A DNA stretch of 16,583 nucleotides from positions 1-16,583 of the forward strand of contig DATJQF010000008.1 in assembly GCA_035505995.1 (NCBI GenBank), given 5' to 3'. Made by a program: the position numbers and the translations under genes. The notes beneath the pieces were generated by a model. That model made no database searches. It was given only the letters and a program-made list of their open reading frames with translations, and was not told where the DNA came from. This document shows positions 1 to 7,903 of the stretch, in pieces. This DNA comes from DATJQF01 sp035505995. GTDB taxonomy: Bacteria > Bacteroidota > Bacteroidia > Bacteroidales > FEN-979. Position 1 is the stretch's first letter; every line of letters starts with the position of its first letter.

Positions 1-31
1 ATGGTGAAATAGAAAAAACCATTGAATCCAA

Positions 32-1189
32 ATGAGTAAGTTTTACAGGCTTCCCGTTCTTTTTATTTTTCTCTTCGGTGGGCTCATCCTGATTGGTTCC
101 AGGGGGTTTGCACAATCCAAAGCCGACACCCTGACCGACGAAATGAAAGCGAAGATCTTCAGCCACCTGAACCATTTCACTTTTGGATTTTATATTGATA
201 CCTACAGCAATACAACCCTGGACAATAAAAAGGACACCTCGAACCTGATCCCGTTCTCTGCGAACTGCCCGGTGCGCGACCAGATCCGGATCAACCATGC
301 GGCCATTGAATTCACCTATTCCGCCGATAAAGTCCGGGGTCATGTCTCGTTCCAATGGGGAGATGCTCCCAACCTCCTGGCGCTGCCGGAATCCCAGTTC
401 ATCAAGAACCTCGACCAGGCGAACTTCGGCTTCCGGATCGTTAAGAACCTCTGGATCGATTTCGGTTACATTTATAACGTCGTGGGATTTGAATCTTCCT
501 GGGCCATAAAGAACAGGATCAGTACGGTGACCACCGGGGGATACTTTGAACCGGGAAGCGTGCTTGGGGTAAAACTCAGCTATAAATTCTCCGATAAGGT
601 CGACGGGGGCATTATGGCCGGGAATCCTTATTCACTGGCTTATGGCAGGAATACGAATATTGCCGGCCTCATTTTCGTCAATTGGCATCCTTTGCAGAAT
701 CTTACCCTGTCCTATAACAACTTTTTCGGGAACCAGGCCCTGAAAGATGCGGATATCAACAATAATCTTCTTTATAATAATCTGATCCTGAATTATTATC
801 CGATCCCTCAGGTGCAGGTGGTGGGGCAGCTCGACTTTGGCCTGGAGACCAACGCCAAGCTGGCTCCCGATACGGATAAACTGGCCTATGTGTATTCCGG
901 ATTTATCATGGCCCGGTATGAATTTCTGCGGCATTTCGCGGTTACTGCCAGGCTTGAGATCTTCAATGACCCGGATGCAATTCTGTCAGCCGTTTATGAA
1001 TATAACGGAGAAACCAGGGGGCTGCTCATGAGAGGAGGAACCGTAGGATTTGAATACAGGCCGGTTAAGATCGCGTATGTACGCCTGGAATACCGGTATC
1101 TCCATGCCAACGATGGAAATAAAGTATTTTACAGCAATCAGCTGGATCACCTGAATGTGATGACGTTCAGTACCGGGGTGAGATTCTGA
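32..1189 (+). CDS. Outer-membrane beta-barrel protein, BBP2/OmpL-like porin
   Basis: A 385-residue exported protein, probably an outer-membrane channel; its solute is unknown. Residues 1-27 form a signal peptide (hydrophobic core VLFIFLFGGLILIG) with likely cleavage between A27 and Q28. The mature protein opens with an FGFYIDTYSN stretch, resembling the first strand of putative beta-barrel porin-2 (OmpL-like) proteins, and continues with alternating aromatic/hydrophobic strands such as LWIDFGYIYNVVG and IAYVRLEYRYLHAN. It ends in Phe (STGVRF), the usual last residue of a barrel recognised by the BAM machinery. The ATG at 32 is followed directly by the signal peptide; only 31 bases of upstream sequence are visible, with no clear ribosome binding site. 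It is convergent with the DUF481 gene, stop codons 6 nt apart, so it is not in that operon. The barrel call is firm; the family name is less certain. Confidence 0.75.
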   Translation: MSKFYRLPVLFIFLFGGLILIGSRGFAQSKADTLTDEMKAKIFSHLNHFTFGFYIDTYSNTTLDNKKDTSNLIPFSANCPVRDQIRINHAAIEFTYSADKVRGHVSFQWGDAPNLLALPESQFIKNLDQANFGFRIVKNLWIDFGYIYNVVGFESSWAIKNRISTVTTGGYFEPGSVLGVKLSYKFSDKVDGGIMAGNPYSLAYGRNTNIAGLIFVNWHPLQNLTLSYNNFFGNQALKDADINNNLLYNNLILNYYPIPQVQVVGQLDFGLETNAKLAPDTDKLAYVYSGFIMARYEFLRHFAVTARLEIFNDPDAILSAVYEYNGETRGLLMRGGTVGFEYRPVKIAYVRLEYRYLHANDGNKVFYSNQLDHLNVMTFSTGVRF

Positions 1190-1195
1190 GGAAGA

Positions 1196-2236
1196 TCAGA
1201 AGGAATATCCTACGGAGAAGATGATACTCCAGTCATTTAAGCTGGAACCCCCTCCCGAAGGCTTGCTGTCAAAATCATCGTAAAAGGAGAGACTGAGGTA
1301 GAAGTCCCTGAAGATTTCGATCTTAGAGGTGAGGTTAAACTCCAGCCTCCACCGGCCGCTCACGGTGAAACTGGGATAGGCATCAATATTGGACGAGATG
1401 TTCATTTCCGGGTAACGGTATCTCAGCCAGGTGAATTTCATCGATAAAAGCCCTTCGAAGTTGGTGGATGCGCTTACGGAATCGGTCGGTTTTTCCCGGT
1501 TCACCAGCAAGCCGGCCATTCCGTAGAGCCGGATCGGGTTGGTATGAACGATGTCGTACCCCGCCCCTGATTCCAGCTGGATTCTGTAGTCCAGCTCCAG
1601 CTCCGTATTCTGCTGCCACATCGCTCCCACTCCCAGCCACCATCTTCCCTGGAAAAAATGGTTCAACCCGAGACCTATGTCGTTTTTCCGCGTACGGATG
1701 ACGGAGTCGTTTATCTTCTGGTCATTGAACATCAGGCTCATATCGAACATAACCAGATCTTTTTTCGCCCGGTAATTGATATCCGTGTTCAGGTAATATT
1801 GCAGAACCTGGGTCGATTTGATATAGCTCACCCCAAGGTCGATGGAACCGTAAAACTTTTTCCAGAACCGGTTTTTAATCGGGGTGATCTCAACGATCTC
1901 ATTCATCGCCTTTACCACCGTGTCATTCGAGATTACGATCACGATGCTTGCCGGGACCGTTGATTTCCTGATGGATCCGTAATAACTGAAACCGGTCTTG
2001 GAAACGATCTCGAAATACTTGGCCGAATGCAGCGTGTTGATCTTATCGTACTCGATGCCCAGCGTGCTCATGCCTTCCGTTTTCAGCGTGAGGATCCCGC
2101 TTTCGTATTTTTTCAGCTCTCCCGTGATACGGTCTCCGTTCAGCATATACACCGTATCATCCTTCTGGGCATGAAGGATCACAGGAATGATCAGAAAAAG
2201 CAGGATCCCGGTCCATTTTATCCTTCGGAACAACAT
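1196..2236 (-). CDS. DUF481-like outer-membrane protein
   Basis: A 346-residue exported protein of unknown function, last in the minus-strand gene run, 16 nt after the AspT-family gene. Residues 1-23 are a signal peptide with predicted cleavage A23|Q24. Residues about 24-105 form a small beta-rich domain (YMLNGDRITGELKKYESGIL, then a second strand set around TGFSYYGSI), like the N-terminal part of many Bacteroidota DUF481 proteins. From about residue 125 to the C-terminal Phe (FSVGYSF) runs a barrel-like series of aromatic strands, which matches the DUF481 family of probable outer-membrane proteins (E. coli YdiY is a member). Nothing in it points to a substrate. Its place behind the aspartase and AspT genes suggests co-expression with acidic amino acid metabolism, but it could be a general envelope protein. 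Confidence 0.7.
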   Translation of the reverse strand: MLFRRIKWTGILLFLIIPVILHAQKDDTVYMLNGDRITGELKKYESGILTLKTEGMSTLGIEYDKINTLHSAKYFEIVSKTGFSYYGSIRKSTVPASIVIVISNDTVVKAMNEIVEITPIKNRFWKKFYGSIDLGVSYIKSTQVLQYYLNTDINYRAKKDLVMFDMSLMFNDQKINDSVIRTRKNDIGLGLNHFFQGRWWLGVGAMWQQNTELELDYRIQLESGAGYDIVHTNPIRLYGMAGLLVNREKPTDSVSASTNFEGLLSMKFTWLRYRYPEMNISSNIDAYPSFTVSGRWRLEFNLTSKIEIFRDFYLSLSFYDDFDSKPSGGGSSLNDWSIIFSVGYSF

Positions 2237-2252
2237 ATCCGGACGTTTATCG

Positions 2253-3935
2253 CTACAGGTTCATCATTGCTACAATCAAAGGCCCCCAGGCAGTCAGCAG
2301 AATATTTCCAAGGGCATAGGGAATCGTGTACCCGAGAACAGGGAGCTTGCTTTCGGCGGCATCCTGGATGGCTTTCAGGGCTGCCGTGGTAGTCCCCGCT
2401 CCTGAATGGGCCCCCAGCAGGATCACCGGGTTCATCTTCAGGAGATATTTCCCGGCAAAGAGTCCGAGCAGGTGGGGCAGTAATGCCACGATGAGCCCCG
2501 CCAGGATGATGCTGAAACCGGTATGGCCCAGGCTGGAGACAAAGCTCGGTCCCGCGGTCAGTCCTACAATCCCGATAAAAGCCGCCAGTCCTACATTATC
2601 GAAGATCCAGAGCGCGGCTTCCGGGATTCGTCCGAACCTCGGTGTCTTGGAATGGAGCCAGCCGAACACCAGTCCCATCACCAGGGCGCCTCCGCTGGTG
2701 GTAAGTGTAAGGGAAACACTGGCCACTTTAACGGAGAGCAACCCGATCAGCCCTCCCAACAGAATCCCGATGCCTACGAAAATCATGTCGGTGGCAGGGG
2801 AAAGAGACTCAAGGTACCCTAAAGCTTTCGCGGTTCGTTCCAGGTCAGGTAACCGGCCTCCGACTTTTAGTAAATCCCCGCGGTTCACTGTGAGACTTGG
2901 ATCCCATGGAATTTCCTGCCCTCCGCGGATCACTTTGTACAGCATTACCCCATGGCCATACTTTTGGGAAAGTTCCCGTAACGAATGATCAGCAGCTTCT
3001 TTTTTCGTAATGATAAGATCCCGGTATGACAGGGGAAACTCCATCAGCTCCTTATCCACTGTTTCGGGTCCGATATCCGTCAGCTGTTCCAGCATTACAG
3101 CATGCCTGGCCGTAACTGCGATCACATCGCCCCCGCTGATCCTGAAATCGGGAGCCGGATCGATCAGGGTGCCTTCATGACGTATCCGCTGGATAAATAT
3201 TCGCGCATCCCGAATGCTCTTCTCAAACTGATCCACCGTTAACCCAACCCATCTTGGTCCGGTGACCACAAAAGCCCGTAATTTCCATTCCTGGAAGGCA
3301 TATTCCATACCGGGTTCAGACTCTGCTTTCCCGGACAACTTCTCATTCAGCTTTTTACCTTCCTGCTTCAGGTTGATCCGCATCAGTTTCGGGGCAAAAG
3401 AGGAAAGGAACCACACGAGGATCGTGGTTCCCACCAGGTAAGTGACCGCATAAGCCACCGGGATATTGTTCACCAGCCTCATTTTTTCCGCATCCGGGAT
3501 CGACAACCGGTTGATGGCCTCGCTGGCCGTTCCGATCACCGTGGATTCGGTAAAGGCGCCTGCCAGCAGTCCGGCAGCGGTCCCCGTATCATAATGAAAC
3601 AGCTTGGAAACCGCAAAGGCGGTCAGCAGGCAGCCGACACAAATGATGACGGTGAGGGTCAGCTGCGGTATCGCATCCTTTTTAAGCCCCCTGAAAAATT
3701 GAGGGCCTACCTTATAGCCGGTTGCAAAGAGAAAAAAATCAAAGAAGATGATCTTGACGACCGGTGCCACATGAATATCAAGCTGCCCGATCAGGACCCC
3801 GGCGAACAGCGTCCCCAGCACGGGTCCCACTTTAAAGGAACCGATCCGGATGTATCCCAGGGCAAATCCCACCGCCAGGGTGAGGAATACGGTCAACTCG
3901 GGATGGTCGCGAAGGATCTGGACAAACATATTCAT
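2253..3935 (-). CDS. AspT-family antiporter (aspartate/C4-dicarboxylate exchanger), two RCK_C domains
   Basis: Inner-membrane exchanger of the aspartate:alanine antiporter (AAE) family, 560 residues from the ATG at 3935. Order of parts: membrane half 1, about residues 1-182, with the conserved LLAGAFTESTVIGTASEAI stretch; two cytosolic RCK_C/TrkA_C-type domains, about 218-285 and 300-375; membrane half 2, about 382-560, with the repeat motif GAHSGAGTTTAALKAI. This is the standard layout of AspT, YidE, YbjL and SucE-type proteins. An ATG at 3995 would overlap the aspartase gene by 58 nt and add an unlikely polar N-terminus; the ATG at 3935 lies 2 nt after the aspartase TAG stop, and another at 3929 is possible. 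Known family members exchange aspartate for alanine or export succinate or glutamate. No aspartate decarboxylase is nearby, so aspartate uptake against fumarate/succinate is the more likely job here (inference). Confidence 0.88.
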   Translation of the reverse strand: MNMFVQILRDHPELTVFLTLAVGFALGYIRIGSFKVGPVLGTLFAGVLIGQLDIHVAPVVKIIFFDFFLFATGYKVGPQFFRGLKKDAIPQLTLTVIICVGCLLTAFAVSKLFHYDTGTAAGLLAGAFTESTVIGTASEAINRLSIPDAEKMRLVNNIPVAYAVTYLVGTTILVWFLSSFAPKLMRINLKQEGKKLNEKLSGKAESEPGMEYAFQEWKLRAFVVTGPRWVGLTVDQFEKSIRDARIFIQRIRHEGTLIDPAPDFRISGGDVIAVTARHAVMLEQLTDIGPETVDKELMEFPLSYRDLIITKKEAADHSLRELSQKYGHGVMLYKVIRGGQEIPWDPSLTVNRGDLLKVGGRLPDLERTAKALGYLESLSPATDMIFVGIGILLGGLIGLLSVKVASVSLTLTTSGGALVMGLVFGWLHSKTPRFGRIPEAALWIFDNVGLAAFIGIVGLTAGPSFVSSLGHTGFSIILAGLIVALLPHLLGLFAGKYLLKMNPVILLGAHSGAGTTTAALKAIQDAAESKLPVLGYTIPYALGNILLTAWGPLIVAMMNL

Positions 3936-3937
3936 GG

Positions 3938-5350
3938 CTACTGATTGATGAATTTCGGATTGATCAGGTTCTCCAGGGAATAGATCTCGTCCCATTTCTC
4001 CTGGGTGATGAGCTTCTTCTCCTTCACCACGATATCATGAATGCTCTTGCCCGTTTGAAGGGCTTCTTTGGCGATCCCGGCCGACGTCTCATAACCGAGG
4101 ATAGGGTTGAGCTGGGTCACGATCCCGATGCTGTTCATGACCATGGATTTGGTCCGCTCGGCATTGACCGTTATGCCATCCACGCATTTTTCCCGCAGCA
4201 TGTGGCAGGCCCTGGTAAGGAACAGCATGGAAGTGAAGAGGCTGAAGCCGATGACCGGTTCCATCACGTTCAGCTGGAGCTGACCGGCTTCTGCAGCCAG
4301 CGTGACTGTCAGATCTGCGCCGATCACATAAAAGCAGGTCTGGTTGACGGCTTCCGGAATGACCGGGTTCACCTTGCCGGGCATGATGGAGGAGCCGGGC
4401 TGAAGCGGCGGGAGGTTGATCTCATTCAGTCCGCAGCGGGGGCCGGAGCTCAGCAGGCGAAGATCGTTGCAGATCTTGCTGAGCTTGACGGCGCACCGTT
4501 TCAGGGTTCCGCTCAGCTGAACATAAGCCCCGGTATCGCAGGTGGCTTCAATCAGATCCTCCGCCAGCGTGACCGGTATACCGCTGATCTTTTTCAGGTG
4601 CGCCACACATTTTTCCGCGTATCCCTGCGGAGCATTCACTCCCGTACCAATGGCTGTAGCCCCCATGTTCACCTCCGTGATGAGGGATTGGGCTTCATGC
4701 ATACGCTGGATATCTTCACCGAGGGTGGTGGCAAAAGCATCGAATTCTCTTCCCAGGGTCATGGGAACGGCATCCTGCAGCTGGGTCCGGCCCATCTTGA
4801 TCACGTTCCCGAATTCCTTGCCTTTTTTCGAAAAGGATTCTTTCAGCTTTCCCAGGGAGGCGACAAAATCGTTGATGACCATGTACAGGGCAAGCCGGAT
4901 GGCGGTCGGATACGCATCGTTGGTCGACTGGCTGCAGTTCACATCATTGTTGGGGTGGAGGTGCTCGTATTGCCCTTTTTTGTACCCCATCTTTTCCAGG
5001 CCGATATTGGCGATGACCTCGTTCGCATTCATATTGCAGGACGTGCCCGCTCCGCCCTGGATCAGATCGCTGACGAATTGCTCATGGTATTCCCCCGCGA
5101 TCAGCTTATCGGAAGCATAACAGATGGCTTCCATTTTTGACTTATCCAGAACCCCGCAATCGTAATTGGCAAGGGCTGCCGCTTTTTTCACAAAGCCGAA
5201 AGCCCTGATCAGCTGGCCGGCCCGGGAAGCAGGAATGCCGGTAATATCGAAATTCTCCCTGGCGCGGAGGGTTTGTATCCCGAAATACATATCATCCGGG
5301 ATCTCCCTTTCGCCCAGGAAGTCGTGTTCTTTTCTTGTATTTGTTTTCAT
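3938..5350 (-). CDS. aspA: Aspartate ammonia-lyase (aspartase)
   Basis: Cytosolic enzyme splitting L-aspartate into fumarate and ammonia; 470 residues, the normal full length. It carries the fumarase/aspartase signature with the catalytic-loop serine, GSSIMPGKVNPV, at residues 319-330. The AGTSCNMNANEVIAN block at 101-115 is of the aspartase form rather than the fumarase form (fumarases usually have a GTQSNMNVNEV-like block), and LQDAVPMTLGREF at 191-203 is also conserved. The ATG at 5350 gives the usual N-terminus (KEHDFLGEREIPDDMYFGIQT). The DASS transporter gene lies 24 nt upstream and the AspT-family gene starts 2 nt after the stop codon, so translational coupling is likely. The product fumarate could feed fumarate respiration or the TCA cycle. 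Confidence 0.95.
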   Translation of the reverse strand: MKTNTRKEHDFLGEREIPDDMYFGIQTLRARENFDITGIPASRAGQLIRAFGFVKKAAALANYDCGVLDKSKMEAICYASDKLIAGEYHEQFVSDLIQGGAGTSCNMNANEVIANIGLEKMGYKKGQYEHLHPNNDVNCSQSTNDAYPTAIRLALYMVINDFVASLGKLKESFSKKGKEFGNVIKMGRTQLQDAVPMTLGREFDAFATTLGEDIQRMHEAQSLITEVNMGATAIGTGVNAPQGYAEKCVAHLKKISGIPVTLAEDLIEATCDTGAYVQLSGTLKRCAVKLSKICNDLRLLSSGPRCGLNEINLPPLQPGSSIMPGKVNPVIPEAVNQTCFYVIGADLTVTLAAEAGQLQLNVMEPVIGFSLFTSMLFLTRACHMLREKCVDGITVNAERTKSMVMNSIGIVTQLNPILGYETSAGIAKEALQTGKSIHDIVVKEKKLITQEKWDEIYSLENLINPKFINQ

Positions 5351-5374
5351 AGGGTAAATGGATAAATGATCAGG

Positions 5375-6748
5375 TCAGGTGATTAAAAGTACCCAGAGAA
5401 CAATCAGGGCGGGACCCAGGAGTCCGATCAGTGCGCCTCCGGTCCGGAAATCCTTCTGCCGGATCATCCCGGTGGAATAAGCGATCGCATTGGGCGGCGT
5501 GGAGACCGGCAGGAAGAGGGCGGTGGAGGCGGATAATCCGATGATCATGCACACTTCCACGGCGTGTGCCGGCAGGATCGTCATGCCCAGGGGGATCAGG
5601 ACGGTGCTCGTGGCCGTATTGCTCATGATATTGGAGAAGATCATGGTCGCATAGGCCAGCAGGAAAAGGAAAACCACAGGGGAGACCTTCAGCGTGGCAA
5701 TCCTTCCGGCATACAGATCCAGCAATCCGGTTTCTTTCAGGGCCAGTCCCAGCGAAAGTCCGCCGGCAATCAGCAGCAGCGTATCCCATCCGACCGCCCG
5801 GATATCTTCCCCCTTCAGGATCCCGGTGAGGGGAAGGACCACGAGCGGGATAGCCGAAACCGCGGCGGCGCTAAGCCCATGCAGGGGACTGGTCAGCCAG
5901 AGCAGGAGCGTGACGGCAAGGACCGCGATCACGATCCATCGGTCTCTTTGAAGGTTCACCGGAGACCCGGATTCCTCCTGCCCCGGTCCTTCCATGGCGA
6001 GCTCCTCTCCTTTCTTCATGAAGATCCTGACCAGCACCCACCAGGATACGAAAGTGAGGAGGACCGCCAGGGGAATCCCGTAAAGCAGCCAGGTGGCAAA
6101 CTGCATGGGATGCCCGGCTGATGCAAGGGCGCCCACAGCAATCGCGTTGGGAGGACTGCCGATGATCGTTCCCATTCCTCCCACCGTGGCGGCGATGGGG
6201 ATGCCGAGGACCAATCCCTTGCTGACCGGGGATTGTTTACCCGTCTTCAGGAGCAGCGGCATCACGGCGGCGATCACCATGGCGGTGGTGGCGGTATTGG
6301 AAATGAGCATGGAAAATACCATCGTCACCAGCATCAGGCTGAGCAGGATCCATCGGGGATTCCTCCCGCATGCCCTTAGGGTGAAATGGATCAGATCCCG
6401 GTCCAGCCGGGTCTTCGACAACGCAGAGGCAAGAAAGAAACCGCCCAGCGTGAGCCAGATCACGCTGCTGGAAAAGGTCCCGGTATAGATGGCGATATCC
6501 ACCGGGGAATTCGTAATCCGCTCATAACCGAGGGTGAAGGCCAGGTAGGCCATAATGAAAAGGCCCACCGCAAACGGAGGAACCGCCTCCGTCAGCCAGA
6601 GAAAAACAGAAAATAAAAGCAGGAAAAGCACATAGGTCTGCGCCTGGGTGAAAGCAGGCTCTTTCACCCACCAGGTGATCAGCAACGCGAGCAACAGGGA
6701 AAGCAGGAAAAAGAGGATCCCCCTGTAATTCGTCTTGTTTTTAATCAA
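5375..6748 (-). CDS. DASS-family (SLC13) sodium/dicarboxylate transporter
   Basis: Inner-membrane carrier of 457 residues with about a dozen hydrophobic segments, consistent with the VcINDY/SLC13 fold. Both diagnostic Ser-Asn-Thr motifs are present: SNTATTAM at 150-157 and SNTATSTVLIP at 376-386. Each is followed by its partner loop, GSPPNAIA (197-204) and STPPNAIAYSTG (416-427). In this family these motifs bind Na+ and the carboxylate substrate; succinate, fumarate, malate and sometimes aspartate are carried, and some members exchange rather than import. The start appears to be TTG at 6748: no ATG occurs until residue 66, and an in-frame TAA lies five codons upstream. It follows the amidohydrolase gene by 61 nt and precedes aspartase by 24 nt, which fits handling of the fumarate/succinate made downstream. 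Confidence 0.9.
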   Translation of the reverse strand: MIKNKTNYRGILFFLLSLLLALLITWWVKEPAFTQAQTYVLFLLLFSVFLWLTEAVPPFAVGLFIMAYLAFTLGYERITNSPVDIAIYTGTFSSSVIWLTLGGFFLASALSKTRLDRDLIHFTLRACGRNPRWILLSLMLVTMVFSMLISNTATTAMVIAAVMPLLLKTGKQSPVSKGLVLGIPIAATVGGMGTIIGSPPNAIAVGALASAGHPMQFATWLLYGIPLAVLLTFVSWWVLVRIFMKKGEELAMEGPGQEESGSPVNLQRDRWIVIAVLAVTLLLWLTSPLHGLSAAAVSAIPLVVLPLTGILKGEDIRAVGWDTLLLIAGGLSLGLALKETGLLDLYAGRIATLKVSPVVFLFLLAYATMIFSNIMSNTATSTVLIPLGMTILPAHAVEVCMIIGLSASTALFLPVSTPPNAIAYSTGMIRQKDFRTGGALIGLLGPALIVLWVLLIT

Positions 6749-6809
6749 TCTGAACCTGCGTTAAGGTTTTTTTACCAGTTGCTAATATAATCATTTATGT
6801 TTTCCCGGA

Positions 6810-7883
6810 TCATTGGCCCGCATTCGCCTTCTCCCAGGCCCTGACCTTTACTTTTGCCTCATCGAACAGTCTTTCGTAATTTCCTTTGAGGAATTTTTCC
6901 CTCGCATCCGGGGTCAGCAGGGCCAGCAACGGGGCATACATGTTGTACACTTTCATGTATTTCTCCTGGTCCGTGGGGCCTACTTCATCGGTGCCGAAAA
7001 GGAAACGGTCGGGGAAACGGTTGATCAGGTCCGCAGTCGCCTGGGTGGATTCCGGCGTCGCCACGACATACTTGGCCGCTTCATCCCAGGAAAGGTCAAA
7101 ACAGAGGTGCGACAGCTTGGGATTCGACAGTGCCTTTTCCAGCACCTTGATCATATCCTTGATCGGAGCCACCACCCGGCCGAGTCCGCAGTGCGCCCAG
7201 ATGATGGTGGTGTTCGGATGACGAAGGAAAAGGTCCCGCAACTGGGTCACCTGGTAAGGATCCTGCCCGGCTTTCGGGAATGGCATATCGATATCACTAT
7301 GGATCAGCACCACGAGGCCGGCTTCTCCTGCAAAGCTGAAAATGCTGTCGAGAGCAGGGTTCAGCAGGCTTCCTGTTTCTCCGGCGATCTTGGCGGAGAC
7401 GAACTCCTTATGAATGGTGAATTCGCCGATGCCCTCGAAAACCCCGGGAAAGATCGTAAGCACTCTCCGGATATGATCTGTCGCATACATGTCGGTGGGA
7501 TTGAACCCGGTGATCATCGGGTCGAACCTCGCCTGCTGCTCCGGGGTCAGCGATCTGTATTCCATCGCGATCATGGCATCGGTAAAGGAATAATAGTACA
7601 GCGGGGCATCGGTCTGGGTATAATACCAGGGGGCAAAGCTCCCGGTATTGAAGTAAGACCACTGCTGCTGCAGGGGGATCCCGAACAGGACCGCCCTGCC
7701 CACCTTATCGCCCATGACCTTCAGGAAATCCTTTGCGGTGGGACCTTTCTGAATGTAATTGGTGAGGTGGACATGGCTATCGTTGAACAGGTATCCCGGG
7801 GATCCTTGTTGCGGCTGAGCAAGAAGCAGCTGGACAGAGATTCCCAGCAATACAAGTAGCGCAATTTTCAAAAGAGTCTTCAT
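6810..7883 (-). CDS. Exported amidohydrolase (Amidohydro-rel / amidohydrolase_2 type)
   Basis: A 357-residue periplasmic or surface hydrolase of unknown substrate. Residues 1-22 are a signal peptide (cleavage A22|Q23). The mature protein has the metal-dependent TIM-barrel amidohydrolase motifs in order: DSHVHL with H37 and H39; GEF with E154; LIHSD with H195; WAHCG with H231; and FGTDE with D299. This set matches amidohydrolase_2 proteins, whose known members are mostly cytosolic decarboxylases or lactone/ester hydrolases. The FGTDEVGP block and a C-terminal KGNYERLF helix also match. Export is unusual for the family. Its place between an outer-membrane porin (20 nt upstream) and the dicarboxylate carrier suggests it works on an imported solute whose product is taken up, possibly a carboxylate, but no reaction can be assigned. 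Confidence 0.82.
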   Translation of the reverse strand: MKTLLKIALLVLLGISVQLLLAQPQQGSPGYLFNDSHVHLTNYIQKGPTAKDFLKVMGDKVGRAVLFGIPLQQQWSYFNTGSFAPWYYTQTDAPLYYYSFTDAMIAMEYRSLTPEQQARFDPMITGFNPTDMYATDHIRRVLTIFPGVFEGIGEFTIHKEFVSAKIAGETGSLLNPALDSIFSFAGEAGLVVLIHSDIDMPFPKAGQDPYQVTQLRDLFLRHPNTTIIWAHCGLGRVVAPIKDMIKVLEKALSNPKLSHLCFDLSWDEAAKYVVATPESTQATADLINRFPDRFLFGTDEVGPTDQEKYMKVYNMYAPLLALLTPDAREKFLKGNYERLFDEAKVKVRAWEKANAGQ

Positions 7884-7903
7884 AGGTCATACGATTGAAT
7901 TTA

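Noticed and set aside
3936..3995. Upstream ATG at 3995 as start of the AspT-family gene
   Set aside because: It would overlap the aspartase gene by 58 nt and add about 20 polar residues not expected before the first membrane helix; the ATG at 3935 fits better.
4037..5140. Long plus-strand open frame (367 codons) opposite aspartase
   Set aside because: It is a shadow of the aspA gene: no recognisable domain, no signal peptide, and the minus-strand frame carries full family motifs.
6753..6773. Hairpin AACCT/AGGTT followed by seven T on the plus strand, resembling a terminator
   Set aside because: The T-run is on the plus strand while all nearby genes are on the minus strand, and the stem is only 5 bp. 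It does not separate the amidohydrolase from the DASS gene.
6813..7859. Long plus-strand open frame (348 codons) opposite the amidohydrolase
   Set aside because: Antisense shadow; the minus frame has the complete set of amidohydrolase motifs and a signal peptide.
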